Shown here in pieces: positions 1 through 6,711 of a DNA stretch of 12,156 nucleotides. This DNA is from Clostridia bacterium (lineage in GTDB: Bacteria > Bacillota_A > Clostridia > Christensenellales > Aristaeellaceae). Numbering within the stretch: the stretch's first letter is position 1; each line of letters opens with the position of its first letter. The notes beneath the pieces were generated by a model. It did no database searches and had not been told where the DNA came from. It worked only from the letters and a program-made list of their open reading frames with translations. The stretch covers positions 1-12,156 of the forward strand of contig JAFWUC010000033.1 in assembly GCA_017518705.1 (NCBI GenBank), read 5' to 3'. Made by a program: the position numbers and the translations under genes.

Positions 1-1307
1 ACGCAGCATTTGTCCGCGAGGTACACTTCGCTGCTGCGTCCGGTCATGATCACGGGATACTCGGCTTTGAGCGCGTTTACCTGTTTATAGTAGTTCAGCG
101 GGCTATATTCGTCCTCCATCTGGGCGTACACGCCGGGATAGGCATACGCGGCGCGGGTGACTCCGGGCGGGTTGGAAGTGCGCTCTTCCTCGCTCCAGTT
201 CATGGCGATGCGCTTGTTGGGGTCGTTGCCGCTGCCGGACATGCCGATCTCGTCCCCGTAATAGGTGAACACGCTGCCGGGATACATGTTGATGATGCCG
301 TGGGCGAACTTGAGCAGCGCGGGATTTGAGGAGGCGTTAAGTATGCCCAGGATGCGGGCGGTGTCGTGGTTGCCGAGGAAAGGCGCGATGATGCCGTCTA
401 TTTTGCTTTCGGTCAGGAGCAGGTATTTCATGTAGGACCGGGCGGGCTTCATGGCGCTGAGCGATGAAGCGATATAGCCCTCCGCCTGGGAGGCGGGGAA
501 GAGGAAGAAGGAGTCTATCCCGCTGTCATAGTACCCGGCGATCTGGTCCAGGCTGGTCCAGGCTTCGCCCACTATGTAGCAGGAGGGTTTGATCTCCTTG
601 GCGGTGTCGTTTACCCATCTGAGTATCTCGACGTTCTCGCTTAGATCCTTGCCGTAGCTGGTCACCGCGTCAAGGCGGAAGCCGTCGATGCCTATGTCGT
701 CCAGCCAGAATTCCATGATGGAGCGTATCTCCTGCCTCAGCTGGGGATTCATAAGGTTCAGGTCCGGCATGCTGCCGCCGGAAAACTGCTCCTCATAGTA
801 CCATTCGGTGCCGAACAGGTTTACGCGTTTGGGACCGGCGGACTCGTAGAAATTATAGTAGCTTACGTATTTGTTGGCGGGGTTGGACATTTTGAGCGCC
901 CCGCAGGCCATGGTGAACCAGCGGTGCTTGGTGGAGGTGTGGTTGAGCACCAGGTCGGTGATCACGCGGATGCCCTTTTCGTGGCATTCGTTGACCAGCG
1001 CGCGCATATCGTCCAGGGTGCCGTATTTGGGGTCTATGTCCTTGTAATCCGTCACGTCGTACTTGTGGTAACTGGGGGAGGGGTTTATGGGCATGAGCCA
1101 GATGCCGTCCACGCCCAGATACTCCAGGTAGTCCAGCTTGTTCCTTAAGCCGTTCAGGTCGCCTATGCCGTCCCCGTCGCTGTCGGAGAAGGAGTACACG
1201 AATATCTCGTACCAGCAGCCTTCTTTAGACGCGGCGTTCTCGCCCAGCGCCGGAATGCTAATAAGCAGCGCAAGTACTATCAAAACAGACCAAAGTCTTT
1301 TTATCAT
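1..1307 (-). CDS. Secreted GH13 alpha-amylase family glycosidase (3' end outside window)
   Basis: Predicted extracellular enzyme that hydrolyses alpha-glucan linkages in starch or maltodextrin. The ATG at 1307 follows a GGAGGT ribosome site. Residues 1-22 form a Sec signal peptide: MIKR, a hydrophobic core, then a likely signal peptidase I cut after PALG. A calcium-loop-like segment DSDGDGIGD lies at 42-50. The GH13 conserved regions are in order: DLVLNH at 118-123, GFRLDAV with the expected nucleophile Asp213, VGEAW with the acid/base Glu248, and GNHDTAR with the transition-state stabiliser Asp315. About 435 codons are visible, covering the (beta/alpha)8 barrel; the C-terminal beta domain is cut off by the window edge. 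It has its own promoter and lies downstream of the sigma/anti-sigma terminator, so it is probably a separate unit. All catalytic residues are present. Exact specificity (alpha-amylase, neopullulanase or oligoglucosidase) cannot be fixed from this sequence. Confidence 0.95.
   Translation of the reverse strand, partial: MIKRLWSVLIVLALLISIPALGENAASKEGCWYEIFVYSFSDSDGDGIGDLNGLRNKLDYLEYLGVDGIWLMPINPSPSYHKYDVTDYKDIDPKYGTLDDMRALVNECHEKGIRVITDLVLNHTSTKHRWFTMACGALKMSNPANKYVSYYNFYESAGPKRVNLFGTEWYYEEQFSGGSMPDLNLMNPQLRQEIRSIMEFWLDDIGIDGFRLDAVTSYGKDLSENVEILRWVNDTAKEIKPSCYIVGEAWTSLDQIAGYYDSGIDSFFLFPASQAEGYIASSLSAMKPARSYMKYLLLTESKIDGIIAPFLGNHDTARILGILNASSNPALLKFAHGIINMYPGSVFTYYGDEIGMSGSGNDPNKRIAMNWSEEERTSNPPGVTRAAYAYPGVYAQMEDEYSPLNYYKQVNALKAEYPVIMTGRSSEVYLADKCC
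1282..1304. repeat. 23-nt direct repeat, copy 1 (inside amylase signal-peptide codons)
   Basis: This 23-nt segment matches 3264-3286 in the same orientation with one mismatch (T at 1298, G at 3280). It starts with AAAACAGACC on the plus strand and contains the small dyad GAC-CAAA-GTC. In this copy it encodes the KRLWSVL part of the amylase signal peptide, immediately after the start codon. Flanking sequence is not shared. Confidence 0.75.
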
Positions 1308-1338
1308 ACCGCTGACCTCCCCGTTTCATGGTGGTTAT

Positions 1339-1367
1339 ATTGTAACACATGCGGCGCGATTTGTCGA
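1339..1367 (-). promoter_or_regulatory. Sigma-A promoter of the amylase gene
   Basis: Read on the minus strand, -35 TCGACA (1367-1362) is 17 nt from -10 TACAAT (1344-1339). A TGT immediately upstream of the -10 makes an extended -10. The predicted start site leaves a leader of about 25 nt before the ATG at 1307. Confidence 0.7.
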
Positions 1368-1386
1368 CTGACCGCCCGCGAAAGCT

Positions 1387-1426
1387 AAAACGAGAAGCGC
1401 CCCGACGTCTGACGGTCAGGGCGCTT
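1387..1426 (-). terminator. Rho-independent terminator after the sigma/anti-sigma operon
   Basis: Arms 1395-1402 and 1419-1426 pair perfectly over 8 bp. After one mismatch, three more inner pairs leave an 8-nt loop. Read on the minus strand the hairpin is followed by CTCGTTTT. It lies 15 nt past the stop codon of the membrane protein gene and upstream of the amylase promoter, so it separates the two transcription units. Confidence 0.75.
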
Positions 1427-1441
1427 TCCCGCTGCACCGGT

Positions 1442-2635
1442 TTATTCTGCTTCCCTTACGGTGAAGGCGACGGTCTCGTACCTGTCCTTTTCCCACACGT
1501 TGAACGCCCTTATGGTGTAGCTGTCGCTCAAGGCGTCCAGGCCTATGGCGTCGCACTGCCGGTAGACAGCGCCGACTTCAGCCGTCTCTGCGTCATTCCC
1601 GTCCAAGCGTTTGACGCTGCCGCCGGAGGTGAGGCCGGTTGATACACGCTGGTCGTAAGGGGCGTTTGTCTCGTTGTCTGGATCAATGAACTCGAACCAG
1701 AGCCCGCCCTCCTGCGCCCGGAACTTCTCCGGGTCGGTGACCTCGAAATCCATGAAATACCGTATCTCCAAAGGCGTCACGGTCATTTCGACATTGATTA
1801 CCCGCACGCCCGCGCTTGGGAACTCCAGGGGCGTATCGCACGCGAACACCTTGGTATCCACGGATATGAACGTCATCGCTATGGACAGGGCAGACGGTTC
1901 TCCCATGTCTATACGCATTTCACCCTGTTCCGCCTGGGGAACGGTGACGGTCATGGGGCGACAGGTGAGGGTGATGGGCGCTTCGATTCGGGACTGCTCA
2001 AACGGATACTGGCACTCCAGATAGACGGTGCACGAGCCGTCGTTGTTCATCGCAAGATCCATCGCCGCTTCCTCCAAGGGCAGGTCGACGGCCAGGCCCA
2101 CCGCCGCCATGAGCCCGTTATGATTTCTCAGGGCGTAAGCGCCGATGGTTTCTTCCGTGATCTCGCCGCCTTCCGTCTCGGACGCGTTTGGGAACAGGTC
2201 TGACACGGGGTCTTCCGGCGAAAAGTCCGGCGCCAACAGCAGCGCGCCGGTCTTGGAGACGACGCGTGCGGTTACGCGAAGTATCCTGCCGTCAAAATAC
2301 GATTCCTGCACGGTGCAGCTTACGCTTTCGTTCTCGAAGGTCACGTCTTCGCGGGTGATGCTCTCCTCGTATGCGGGTGGTACGTAGGTGTTGGCGTGAC
2401 GTCCCGCGAAATCGATGATGCCCCACGTTCCCAGCGTGGCGGCGAGCGCTCCGGTCACTAGGGCGCAGACGAGAATGACGATAAAAACGGTCGATACAGC
2501 AAATTTCCTTGCCATTGGAGCTTCCTCCTTTGCGGTCGCGGCGACGCGCCGGGCCAGCCAGGGATCGGCCCTGAGGCCGGACAGCCCGCGGTCTATCGCG
2601 CCGGAGAATTCATTGCGTGAAATACGATTATTCAT
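1442..2635 (-). CDS. Single-pass membrane protein, probable anti-sigma factor partner of the ECF sigma
   Basis: 397 aa. The start ATG lies inside the end of the sigma gene (8-nt overlap, ATGAATAA) with a GGAAGGGAGAG ribosome site, so the two are translationally coupled. Residues 1-43 are a short cytoplasmic part containing LSGLRADPWLARRV (about 18-31). One transmembrane helix spans about 45-67. The remaining ~330 residues are predicted outside the membrane, with beta-rich, acidic character and no domain I can name with certainty. The N-terminal part has no HxxxCxxC zinc-binding anti-sigma motif. Family knowledge: ECF sigma genes in Clostridia are commonly followed by membrane proteins of this layout that hold or regulate the sigma factor. 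The anti-sigma role here rests on gene order, overlap and topology, not on a recognised domain. What signal the outer domain would sense is unknown. Confidence 0.7.
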   Translation of the reverse strand: MNNRISRNEFSGAIDRGLSGLRADPWLARRVAATAKEEAPMARKFAVSTVFIVILVCALVTGALAATLGTWGIIDFAGRHANTYVPPAYEESITREDVTFENESVSCTVQESYFDGRILRVTARVVSKTGALLLAPDFSPEDPVSDLFPNASETEGGEITEETIGAYALRNHNGLMAAVGLAVDLPLEEAAMDLAMNNDGSCTVYLECQYPFEQSRIEAPITLTCRPMTVTVPQAEQGEMRIDMGEPSALSIAMTFISVDTKVFACDTPLEFPSAGVRVINVEMTVTPLEIRYFMDFEVTDPEKFRAQEGGLWFEFIDPDNETNAPYDQRVSTGLTSGGSVKRLDGNDAETAEVGAVYRQCDAIGLDALSDSYTIRAFNVWEKDRYETVAFTVREAE

Positions 2636-3152
2636 CGAGCTCTCTCCCTTCCAGCAGTTTTTTCAGCTTCTCCCGCCCGCGCTTCAGGCGGGCGGACACG
2701 GCCGACTGGGATATGCCCAGGGCGTCGGCGATATCGTTGACTTTCATGTTCTGATAATAGTACAGCAGGATAACCTCACGCAGCCTGATCGAAAGTTTCA
2801 TTACAGCCGTCGTCAGCTCTTCATCGCTTTCGTCTGTCCGTACCGCCGGTTCGGGCAGCGCGTCGGGCGTAACGCGGCGGTCGACGAAGCGGAACCAGCC
2901 GGAACGGTTTAGGTCGCGGCAGGTGTTCACGGCGATCTTCATTATCCACGTCTTTTCGCCGCTTTCGCCGCGGAACGTGTCCAGCCTGCGGTAGACTTTG
3001 AGAAAAGTCTCCTGCAGGGCGTCCTCCGCCAGCGTCCTGTCGTACAGGCAGAGCCAGCACATGCGGAGCACGGGGTTCCGGTACGTTTCCACAAGCTGTT
3101 CAAACTTCTTTTCGAGGCATGGAGCAGTGTCCGGGCCCGCAACATTGCTCAA
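2628..3152 (-). CDS. ECF-type RNA polymerase sigma factor (sigma-70 family)
   Basis: 174 aa, usual ECF length. Region 2 spans about 17-85, with the -10 recognition/core-binding segment including DALQETFLKVYRRLDTF (44-60) and the following TWIMKIAVNTCRD helix. Region 4 spans about 112-168, with the helix-turn-helix VNDIADALGISQSAVSARLKRGREKL that reads the -35 element. Regions 1 and 3 are absent, as expected. The start is TTG at 3152, chosen because an anti-Shine-Dalgarno match sits 5-15 nt upstream and the next in-frame methionine is inside region 2. It overlaps the membrane protein gene by 8 nt, forming a two-gene operon that ends at the hairpin at 1387-1426. It directs transcription of an unknown regulon, probably including its own operon. 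Confidence 0.93.
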   Translation of the reverse strand: MSNVAGPDTAPCLEKKFEQLVETYRNPVLRMCWLCLYDRTLAEDALQETFLKVYRRLDTFRGESGEKTWIMKIAVNTCRDLNRSGWFRFVDRRVTPDALPEPAVRTDESDEELTTAVMKLSIRLREVILLYYYQNMKVNDIADALGISQSAVSARLKRGREKLKKLLEGRELDE

Positions 3153-3157
3153 GTGAT

Positions 3158-3168
3158 GATCACCTCCT
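3158..3168 (-). promoter_or_regulatory. Very strong ribosome binding site for a TTG-started sigma gene
   Basis: On the minus strand this reads AGGAGGTGATC, an 11-nt perfect complement to the 3' end of bacterial 16S rRNA. It is followed by five nucleotides and then the TTG at 3152. It decides the start: the TTG has the right spacing, and no ATG in this frame lies near it. Confidence 0.8.
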
Positions 3169-3263
3169 GCGTTATATTAGACACGGGAGGCGGACAAAAT
3201 ATCACGCGTCCGAAAACTTTTTTGACCGGCACGCATAAGGAGGGCACGGGGTAAGGACGGAAT

Positions 3264-3286
3264 AAAACAGACCAAAGTCGTTTTAT
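3264..3286. repeat. 23-nt direct repeat, copy 2 (upstream of sigma operon)
   Basis: Matches 1282-1304 at 22 of 23 positions in the same orientation. It lies just past the T-tract of the XRE terminator and about 112 nt upstream of the sigma start codon. Translated on the minus strand it would give IKRLWSVLF, close to the amylase's IKRLWSVLI, but no start codon precedes it. Confidence 0.75.
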
Positions 3287-3292
3287 GCTGAT

Positions 3293-3329
3293 AAAAAGGG
3301 CTGCCGCGGCGTTTTTTCCGCGGCAGCCC
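3293..3329 (-). terminator. Rho-independent terminator of the APF-repeat XRE gene
   Basis: A perfect 12-bp GC-rich stem (3298-3309 with 3318-3329) and an 8-nt loop are followed on the minus strand by TTTTT. It begins 19 nt after the stop codon at 3349. It separates the XRE gene from the sigma operon. Confidence 0.95.
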
Positions 3330-3348
3330 CTGCTGCAAGGTCATTGGG

Positions 3349-4674
3349 TCAGGCATTTCTGTCAAGTTCGCTCTGCATGAAGGCGGCGATCGCTTCCCTG
3401 CTGGCTTTGGCGGAGTAGATCAAAGCCGCGTTCCTGGCTTCGGGCTTTCCCGCCGCCAGTCGCAGCAGGCTGTCCGCGGCGGAAGTGTCGGCAAAGCCGA
3501 ACAGGTCCTCGCACAGCTCCCACTTGCCCGCCTGAGCCAGTTCGTTTATGAGGGCGGCGGTGCTCATTTCGTCCATGGAGGGCACGGTCTTGAGCAGTAT
3601 GCCGCTGACCTCTTTCCTGTCGCTGAGCTCCCGGGTGGCGGTCAGGCAGATCTTTAACTGAAGCTCGCTGTTTTTGACACTGTCCGCGTTCAGTGAGAGC
3701 CAGGTCCAGTTGCGGGCGTTCAGCGCGCTCTCAGCCGCGGCATCGGTGTCGGCGCACGCGTCTTTTGCGGCCTGCTGAGCCTGCTTTACGGCGGATTTGA
3801 CTTTCTCATACACGCTCTGGGCGCCCTTCTGCACGCCGTCGGCAAACTGGCGGAACATCTCGTCCGAGGTGGGGCGCCTGATGCCGTTTAAGCTGTCCAC
3901 GAGTATGTCCACCATTCCCTTTTTAAGGAAGGGAGCCAGCGCCTTCAGTTTGGCCAGGTCCAGCTGCTCGCTGCGGGCCATGACCAGCCTGAACAGGGGC
4001 TCCTTCTTGAGGAAGGGGGCGAAGGACACCAGTTCGTCGATCCCAACCGCGTCCTCGCAGCCGTCGGTGAGCAGCTGCGCCAGCGCGTCCTGGGTGAGGA
4101 AGGGAGCCAGCGCCTTTATCTGAGCGAGGCTCAGGGGCGCTTCGCGCTCGGTGACCATCTGGCTCAGCTTTTCGCGGCTCATGAAGGGCGCCAGCTCGAC
4201 AAGGTGCTCGATGGCGATGTCCCCGCGGGCGGGGGCGTCGGCTGCCTCTTCTTCGAATTCCTCGTCCTGCTCGGGTACGGCATCCTGGGCGGTCTGCGCC
4301 TTGATGGCGTCGGCGGCGCTGTTAACGAAAGAGGAAAGCTTTTCGTATATGCTGGCGCCGATGTCACGGGCGGTCTGCGCCGCGTTCTGGGCGGCTTCCT
4401 TTAAGCCCTCCACCATGTTTTCGTCGATGAAAGAGGGCAGAGGCGAATCTTCGCTCTCGGTCTCCGCTCCGGCGGTAAGCTCCTCGACGCTCACGCCGAA
4501 CAGGCGGGAAAGCTTGAGCAGCGACTCCAGGTCCGGCAGCGCGGCGCCGTTTTCCCACTTGGAGACTGCCTGATGGCTCACGCCGATCACGCTGGACAGC
4601 TGCTGCTGAGTCATGTTCCTTTCAAGACGCAGGCGAGCGATGGTCTCGCCGATGGTTTTATTGTTAATTGACAT
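3349..4674 (-). CDS. XRE-family transcriptional regulator with four tandem APF repeats
   Basis: 441 aa. Residues 8-66 are a Cro/C1 helix-turn-helix (TIARLRLERNMTQQQLSSVI, then SHQAVSKWENG), so the protein should bind DNA. A helical segment with SIYEKLSSF (108-116) and an acidic linker (134-146) follow. Four repeats of about 28 residues come next, each carrying an APF core at 162, 190, 219 and 247 with pattern I..L..LAPFL....L..L. A second helical stretch, GAQSVYEKVKSAV (284-296), resembles the first, so the APF block is framed by a duplicated element. The C-terminal ~115 residues are helical and unrecognised. No transmembrane segment is seen. The ATG at 4674 has AGGAGGT at the proper distance. 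The gene is divergent from htpG, monocistronic, and has operator-like repeats over its promoter, which suggests autoregulation. DNA binding is well supported; ligand and targets are unknown. Confidence 0.88.
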   Translation of the reverse strand: MSINNKTIGETIARLRLERNMTQQQLSSVIGVSHQAVSKWENGAALPDLESLLKLSRLFGVSVEELTAGAETESEDSPLPSFIDENMVEGLKEAAQNAAQTARDIGASIYEKLSSFVNSAADAIKAQTAQDAVPEQDEEFEEEAADAPARGDIAIEHLVELAPFMSREKLSQMVTEREAPLSLAQIKALAPFLTQDALAQLLTDGCEDAVGIDELVSFAPFLKKEPLFRLVMARSEQLDLAKLKALAPFLKKGMVDILVDSLNGIRRPTSDEMFRQFADGVQKGAQSVYEKVKSAVKQAQQAAKDACADTDAAAESALNARNWTWLSLNADSVKNSELQLKICLTATRELSDRKEVSGILLKTVPSMDEMSTAALINELAQAGKWELCEDLFGFADTSAADSLLRLAAGKPEARNAALIYSAKASREAIAAFMQSELDRNA

Positions 4675-4688
4675 TGCTTTTACCTCCT

Positions 4689-4702
4689 CTGACTTTTGTC
4701 AG
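4689..4702 (-). promoter_or_regulatory. Small 5'-end hairpin in the XRE leader
   Basis: On the minus strand CTGAC-AAAA-GTCAG forms a 5-bp stem with a tetraloop at the predicted transcript 5' end, directly next to the AGGAGGT ribosome site. It could stabilise the mRNA or affect initiation. The stem is short and a function is not shown. Confidence 0.4.
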
Positions 4703-4706
4703 CCTG

Positions 4707-4735
4707 ATTATATATAATTCAACCAACAGTTGCAA
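4707..4735 (-). promoter_or_regulatory. Sigma-A promoter of the XRE gene
   Basis: On the minus strand, -35 TTGCAA (4735-4730) is 17 nt from a consensus -10 TATAAT (4712-4707). The predicted start site is near 4700, giving a leader of about 26 nt. The -35 lies inside the palindrome GTTGC-AA-GCAAC (4729-4740). Confidence 0.75.
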
Positions 4736-4747
4736 GCAACCAACAGT
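4720..4747. repeat. Operator-like 11-bp direct repeat with embedded palindrome
   Basis: CAACCAACAGT occurs exactly at 4720-4730 and again at 4737-4747, a 17-nt period. Between and overlapping them is the inverted repeat GTTGC-AA-GCAAC (4729-4740). Together they cover the -35 and most of the spacer of the XRE promoter, as expected for an autorepressor site. The protein that binds is inferred, not shown. Confidence 0.65.
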
Positions 4748-4775
4748 AGAATTAACTGAGAATTTACGTTAAATG

Positions 4776-4802
4776 TTAGCACTCTAACAGCACGAGTGCT
4801 AA
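4776..4802. promoter_or_regulatory. CIRCE element (HrcA operator)
   Basis: TTAGCACTC (4776-4784), nine spacer bases, and GAGTGCTAA (4794-4802) match the CIRCE consensus at all 18 arm positions. CIRCE is the binding site of the heat-shock repressor HrcA, classically in front of groESL and dnaK. Here it ends 6 nt before the -35 of the htpG promoter, so HrcA should repress htpG and the genes co-transcribed with it. hrcA is not in this window. Confidence 0.97.
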
Positions 4803-4808
4803 AAACGG

Positions 4809-4837
4809 TTGACGCGGGACCCGTGCGGGTGTATAAT
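4809..4837 (+). promoter_or_regulatory. Near-consensus sigma-A promoter of the htpG operon
   Basis: -35 TTGACG (4809-4814) is 17 nt from -10 TATAAT (4832-4837). Transcription should start near 4844, about 22 nt before the htpG ATG. The TTG of the -35 is in frame with htpG but is a promoter element, not a start codon. Confidence 0.9.
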
Positions 4838-4865
4838 ACGGTTACATAAAAATGGAGGCGAGAAT

Positions 4866-6710
4866 ATGTCCGAAAAAGGAAACATTTCGATACATGCGCA
4901 AAATATAATGCCCGTGATCAAAAAGTGGCTGTACAGCGACAAGGATATCTTTCTGAGGGAACTGGTGTCCAACGCCTGCGACGCCATAAGCAAGTATAAG
5001 CTCCTGGCGCTCAAGGGCGAAGTGTCCGCGAAAGACGCTTACCGCGTGTACGTGACGGTCGACAAGGAAAAGGGCACCCTGTCCGTAAGCGACAACGGCG
5101 TGGGCATGACTGCCGAAGAGATCAAAAAGTATATCTGCCAGGTGGCGTTCTCCGGCGCGGAGGAGTTCCTTAAGCAGTACAAGCCCGAAAACGGCGAAAA
5201 CGGCGGCATAATCGGCCACTTCGGCCTGGGCTTCTACTCCGCGTTCATGGTGAGCAAAAAGGTGGAGATAGACAGCCTGTCCTGCCGTGAAGGCGAGAAA
5301 GCCGCCCACTGGAGCAGCGAGGACGGCATGGAATATGAGCTGTCCGAAGGCGCGAGGACCGAAAACGGCACCACCGTCACACTGTACCTTAACGACGAGG
5401 ACAAGGAGCTGCTGGACAAATGGACGGCCCGGGGAGTGCTGGAAAAGTACTGCGCGTTCATGCCTGTGCCGATCTACTTAAGCGAAGTCAGACAGCCCAA
5501 GGAAGGCGAGGAGGACAAGCCTCAGGAGCCGGAGAAGATCAACGACGAGACGCCCCTGTGGACGAAAAAGCCCAGCGACTGCACCGACGAGGAGTACAAG
5601 GAGTTCTACCACAAGGTGTTCAACGACTACGACGAGCCCCTGTTCTGGATCCACCTGAACGCCGAGTACCCCTTCAACCTCAAGGGCATACTGTATTTCC
5701 CCAAGCTTAAGAACGAGTTTTCCGCCAGCGAAGGCGTGATAAAGCTGTACAACAACCAGGTGTTCGTGGCGGACAACATAAAGGAAGTCATACCCGAGTT
5801 CCTGATGCTGCTCAAGGGCGCCATAGACTGCCCCGACCTGCCCCTGAACGTGAGCCGCAGCTTCCTTCAGAATGACGGCTACGTCAAAAAGATGTCCGAC
5901 TATATCACCCGCAAGGTGGCGGACAGGCTCATCAGCGAGTTCAACACCCGCCGCAAGGACTACGAAGGCTACTGGAAGGACATCCATCCCTTCGTGAAGT
6001 ACGGCTGCATAAAGGATGAAAAGTTCTACGAAAGGGTCAAGGACGCGCTGATCTTCCGCACCACTTCAGGCGAGTTCCTCACGCTCAAGGAGTACAAGGA
6101 CAAACACGGCAAGGAGGGCGAGGAGACCACCGTCTACTACACCTCCGACGAAAAGCGCCAGGCCCAGATGATCGAGCTGCTCACCGCCCAGGACATGGAC
6201 GTGGTGGTGATGGACACTCTGATAGACAACAACTTCATGTCCTTCATGGAGTACGCCGCCCGTGACGACAAACTGCGCTTCATGCGCGTGGACGCGGGCA
6301 CCGACGCGCTGACCGAACAGGGCGAAAGCGATCAGGATGCCGAAAGCAAACTGCAGGAGCTGTTCCGGGCCGCCCTGGACGATAAGGAGCTGGAAGTGAA
6401 GCTCAAGCAGCTCAAGAGTGAGGAGCTGCCCGGCGTGATCAGCGTCGAAGAACAGTCCCGCCGCTTTTCCGACATGTCCCGCCAGTGGGGCAGGGATATG
6501 GGCATTCCCGAAAAGCGCAGCCTGACCCTGAACGCGGGTCATCCGCTGGTCAGGTTCCTGCAGGGCGAAGCCCCGGAAGATGACAAAAACGAGGTGTGCC
6601 GCCAGATCTACGACCTGTGCGAGATGGCGCGCCAGCCCCTCACGGCGGACCGCATGGTGGCGTTCCTGAAGCGCTCCGCCAAAATACTGACCAGATCCGT
6701 GGAGAAATAA
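4866..6710 (+). CDS. htpG: Molecular chaperone HtpG (bacterial Hsp90)
   Basis: 614 aa, close to the usual ~620-630. A cytosolic ATP-dependent dimeric chaperone that remodels late folding intermediates. The N-terminal GHKL ATPase has ELVSNACDA (catalytic Glu32, Mg-binding Asn36), DNGVGM (76-81), and the lid/glycine loop GHFGLGFYSAFMV (117-129). The middle domain contains LPLNVSRSFLQND with the expected gamma-phosphate-sensing Arg. The C-terminal dimerisation domain ends with LNAGHPLVRFLQ and a helical tail. The ATG at 4866 is chosen because GGAGGC lies 9 nt upstream and because the only longer in-frame start is inside the promoter. It follows a CIRCE-marked promoter, so induction by heat or protein stress is expected. 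It is the first gene of an apparent four-gene operon; apbE starts 1 nt after its stop. Confidence 0.98.
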   Translation: MSEKGNISIHAQNIMPVIKKWLYSDKDIFLRELVSNACDAISKYKLLALKGEVSAKDAYRVYVTVDKEKGTLSVSDNGVGMTAEEIKKYICQVAFSGAEEFLKQYKPENGENGGIIGHFGLGFYSAFMVSKKVEIDSLSCREGEKAAHWSSEDGMEYELSEGARTENGTTVTLYLNDEDKELLDKWTARGVLEKYCAFMPVPIYLSEVRQPKEGEEDKPQEPEKINDETPLWTKKPSDCTDEEYKEFYHKVFNDYDEPLFWIHLNAEYPFNLKGILYFPKLKNEFSASEGVIKLYNNQVFVADNIKEVIPEFLMLLKGAIDCPDLPLNVSRSFLQNDGYVKKMSDYITRKVADRLISEFNTRRKDYEGYWKDIHPFVKYGCIKDEKFYERVKDALIFRTTSGEFLTLKEYKDKHGKEGEETTVYYTSDEKRQAQMIELLTAQDMDVVVMDTLIDNNFMSFMEYAARDDKLRFMRVDAGTDALTEQGESDQDAESKLQELFRAALDDKELEVKLKQLKSEELPGVISVEEQSRRFSDMSRQWGRDMGIPEKRSLTLNAGHPLVRFLQGEAPEDDKNEVCRQIYDLCEMARQPLTADRMVAFLKRSAKILTRSVEK

Positions 6711-6711
6711 A

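Larger units (their letters stand above)
3153..3292. other. Upstream region of the sigma operon, promoter not resolved
   Basis: A TAATAT at 3179-3174 (minus) is too close to the ribosome site to be the -10. A TGATAT at 3204-3199 has only a poor -35 (GTCAAA at 3226-3221, 16-nt spacer). An autoregulated ECF promoter is plausible, but I cannot assign one. A frame without stops runs through this region in phase with the second copy of the 23-nt repeat, but it has no start codon. Confidence 0.35.

Noticed and set aside
3177..3365. 62-residue minus-strand open frame between the XRE and sigma genes
   Set aside because: It starts inside the XRE gene, passes through its terminator and has no ribosome site.
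4809..4865. Longer HtpG starting at the TTG at 4809
   Set aside because: That TTG is the -35 box of the promoter, and a proper ATG with GGAGGC at 9-nt spacing exists at 4866 where HtpG homology begins.
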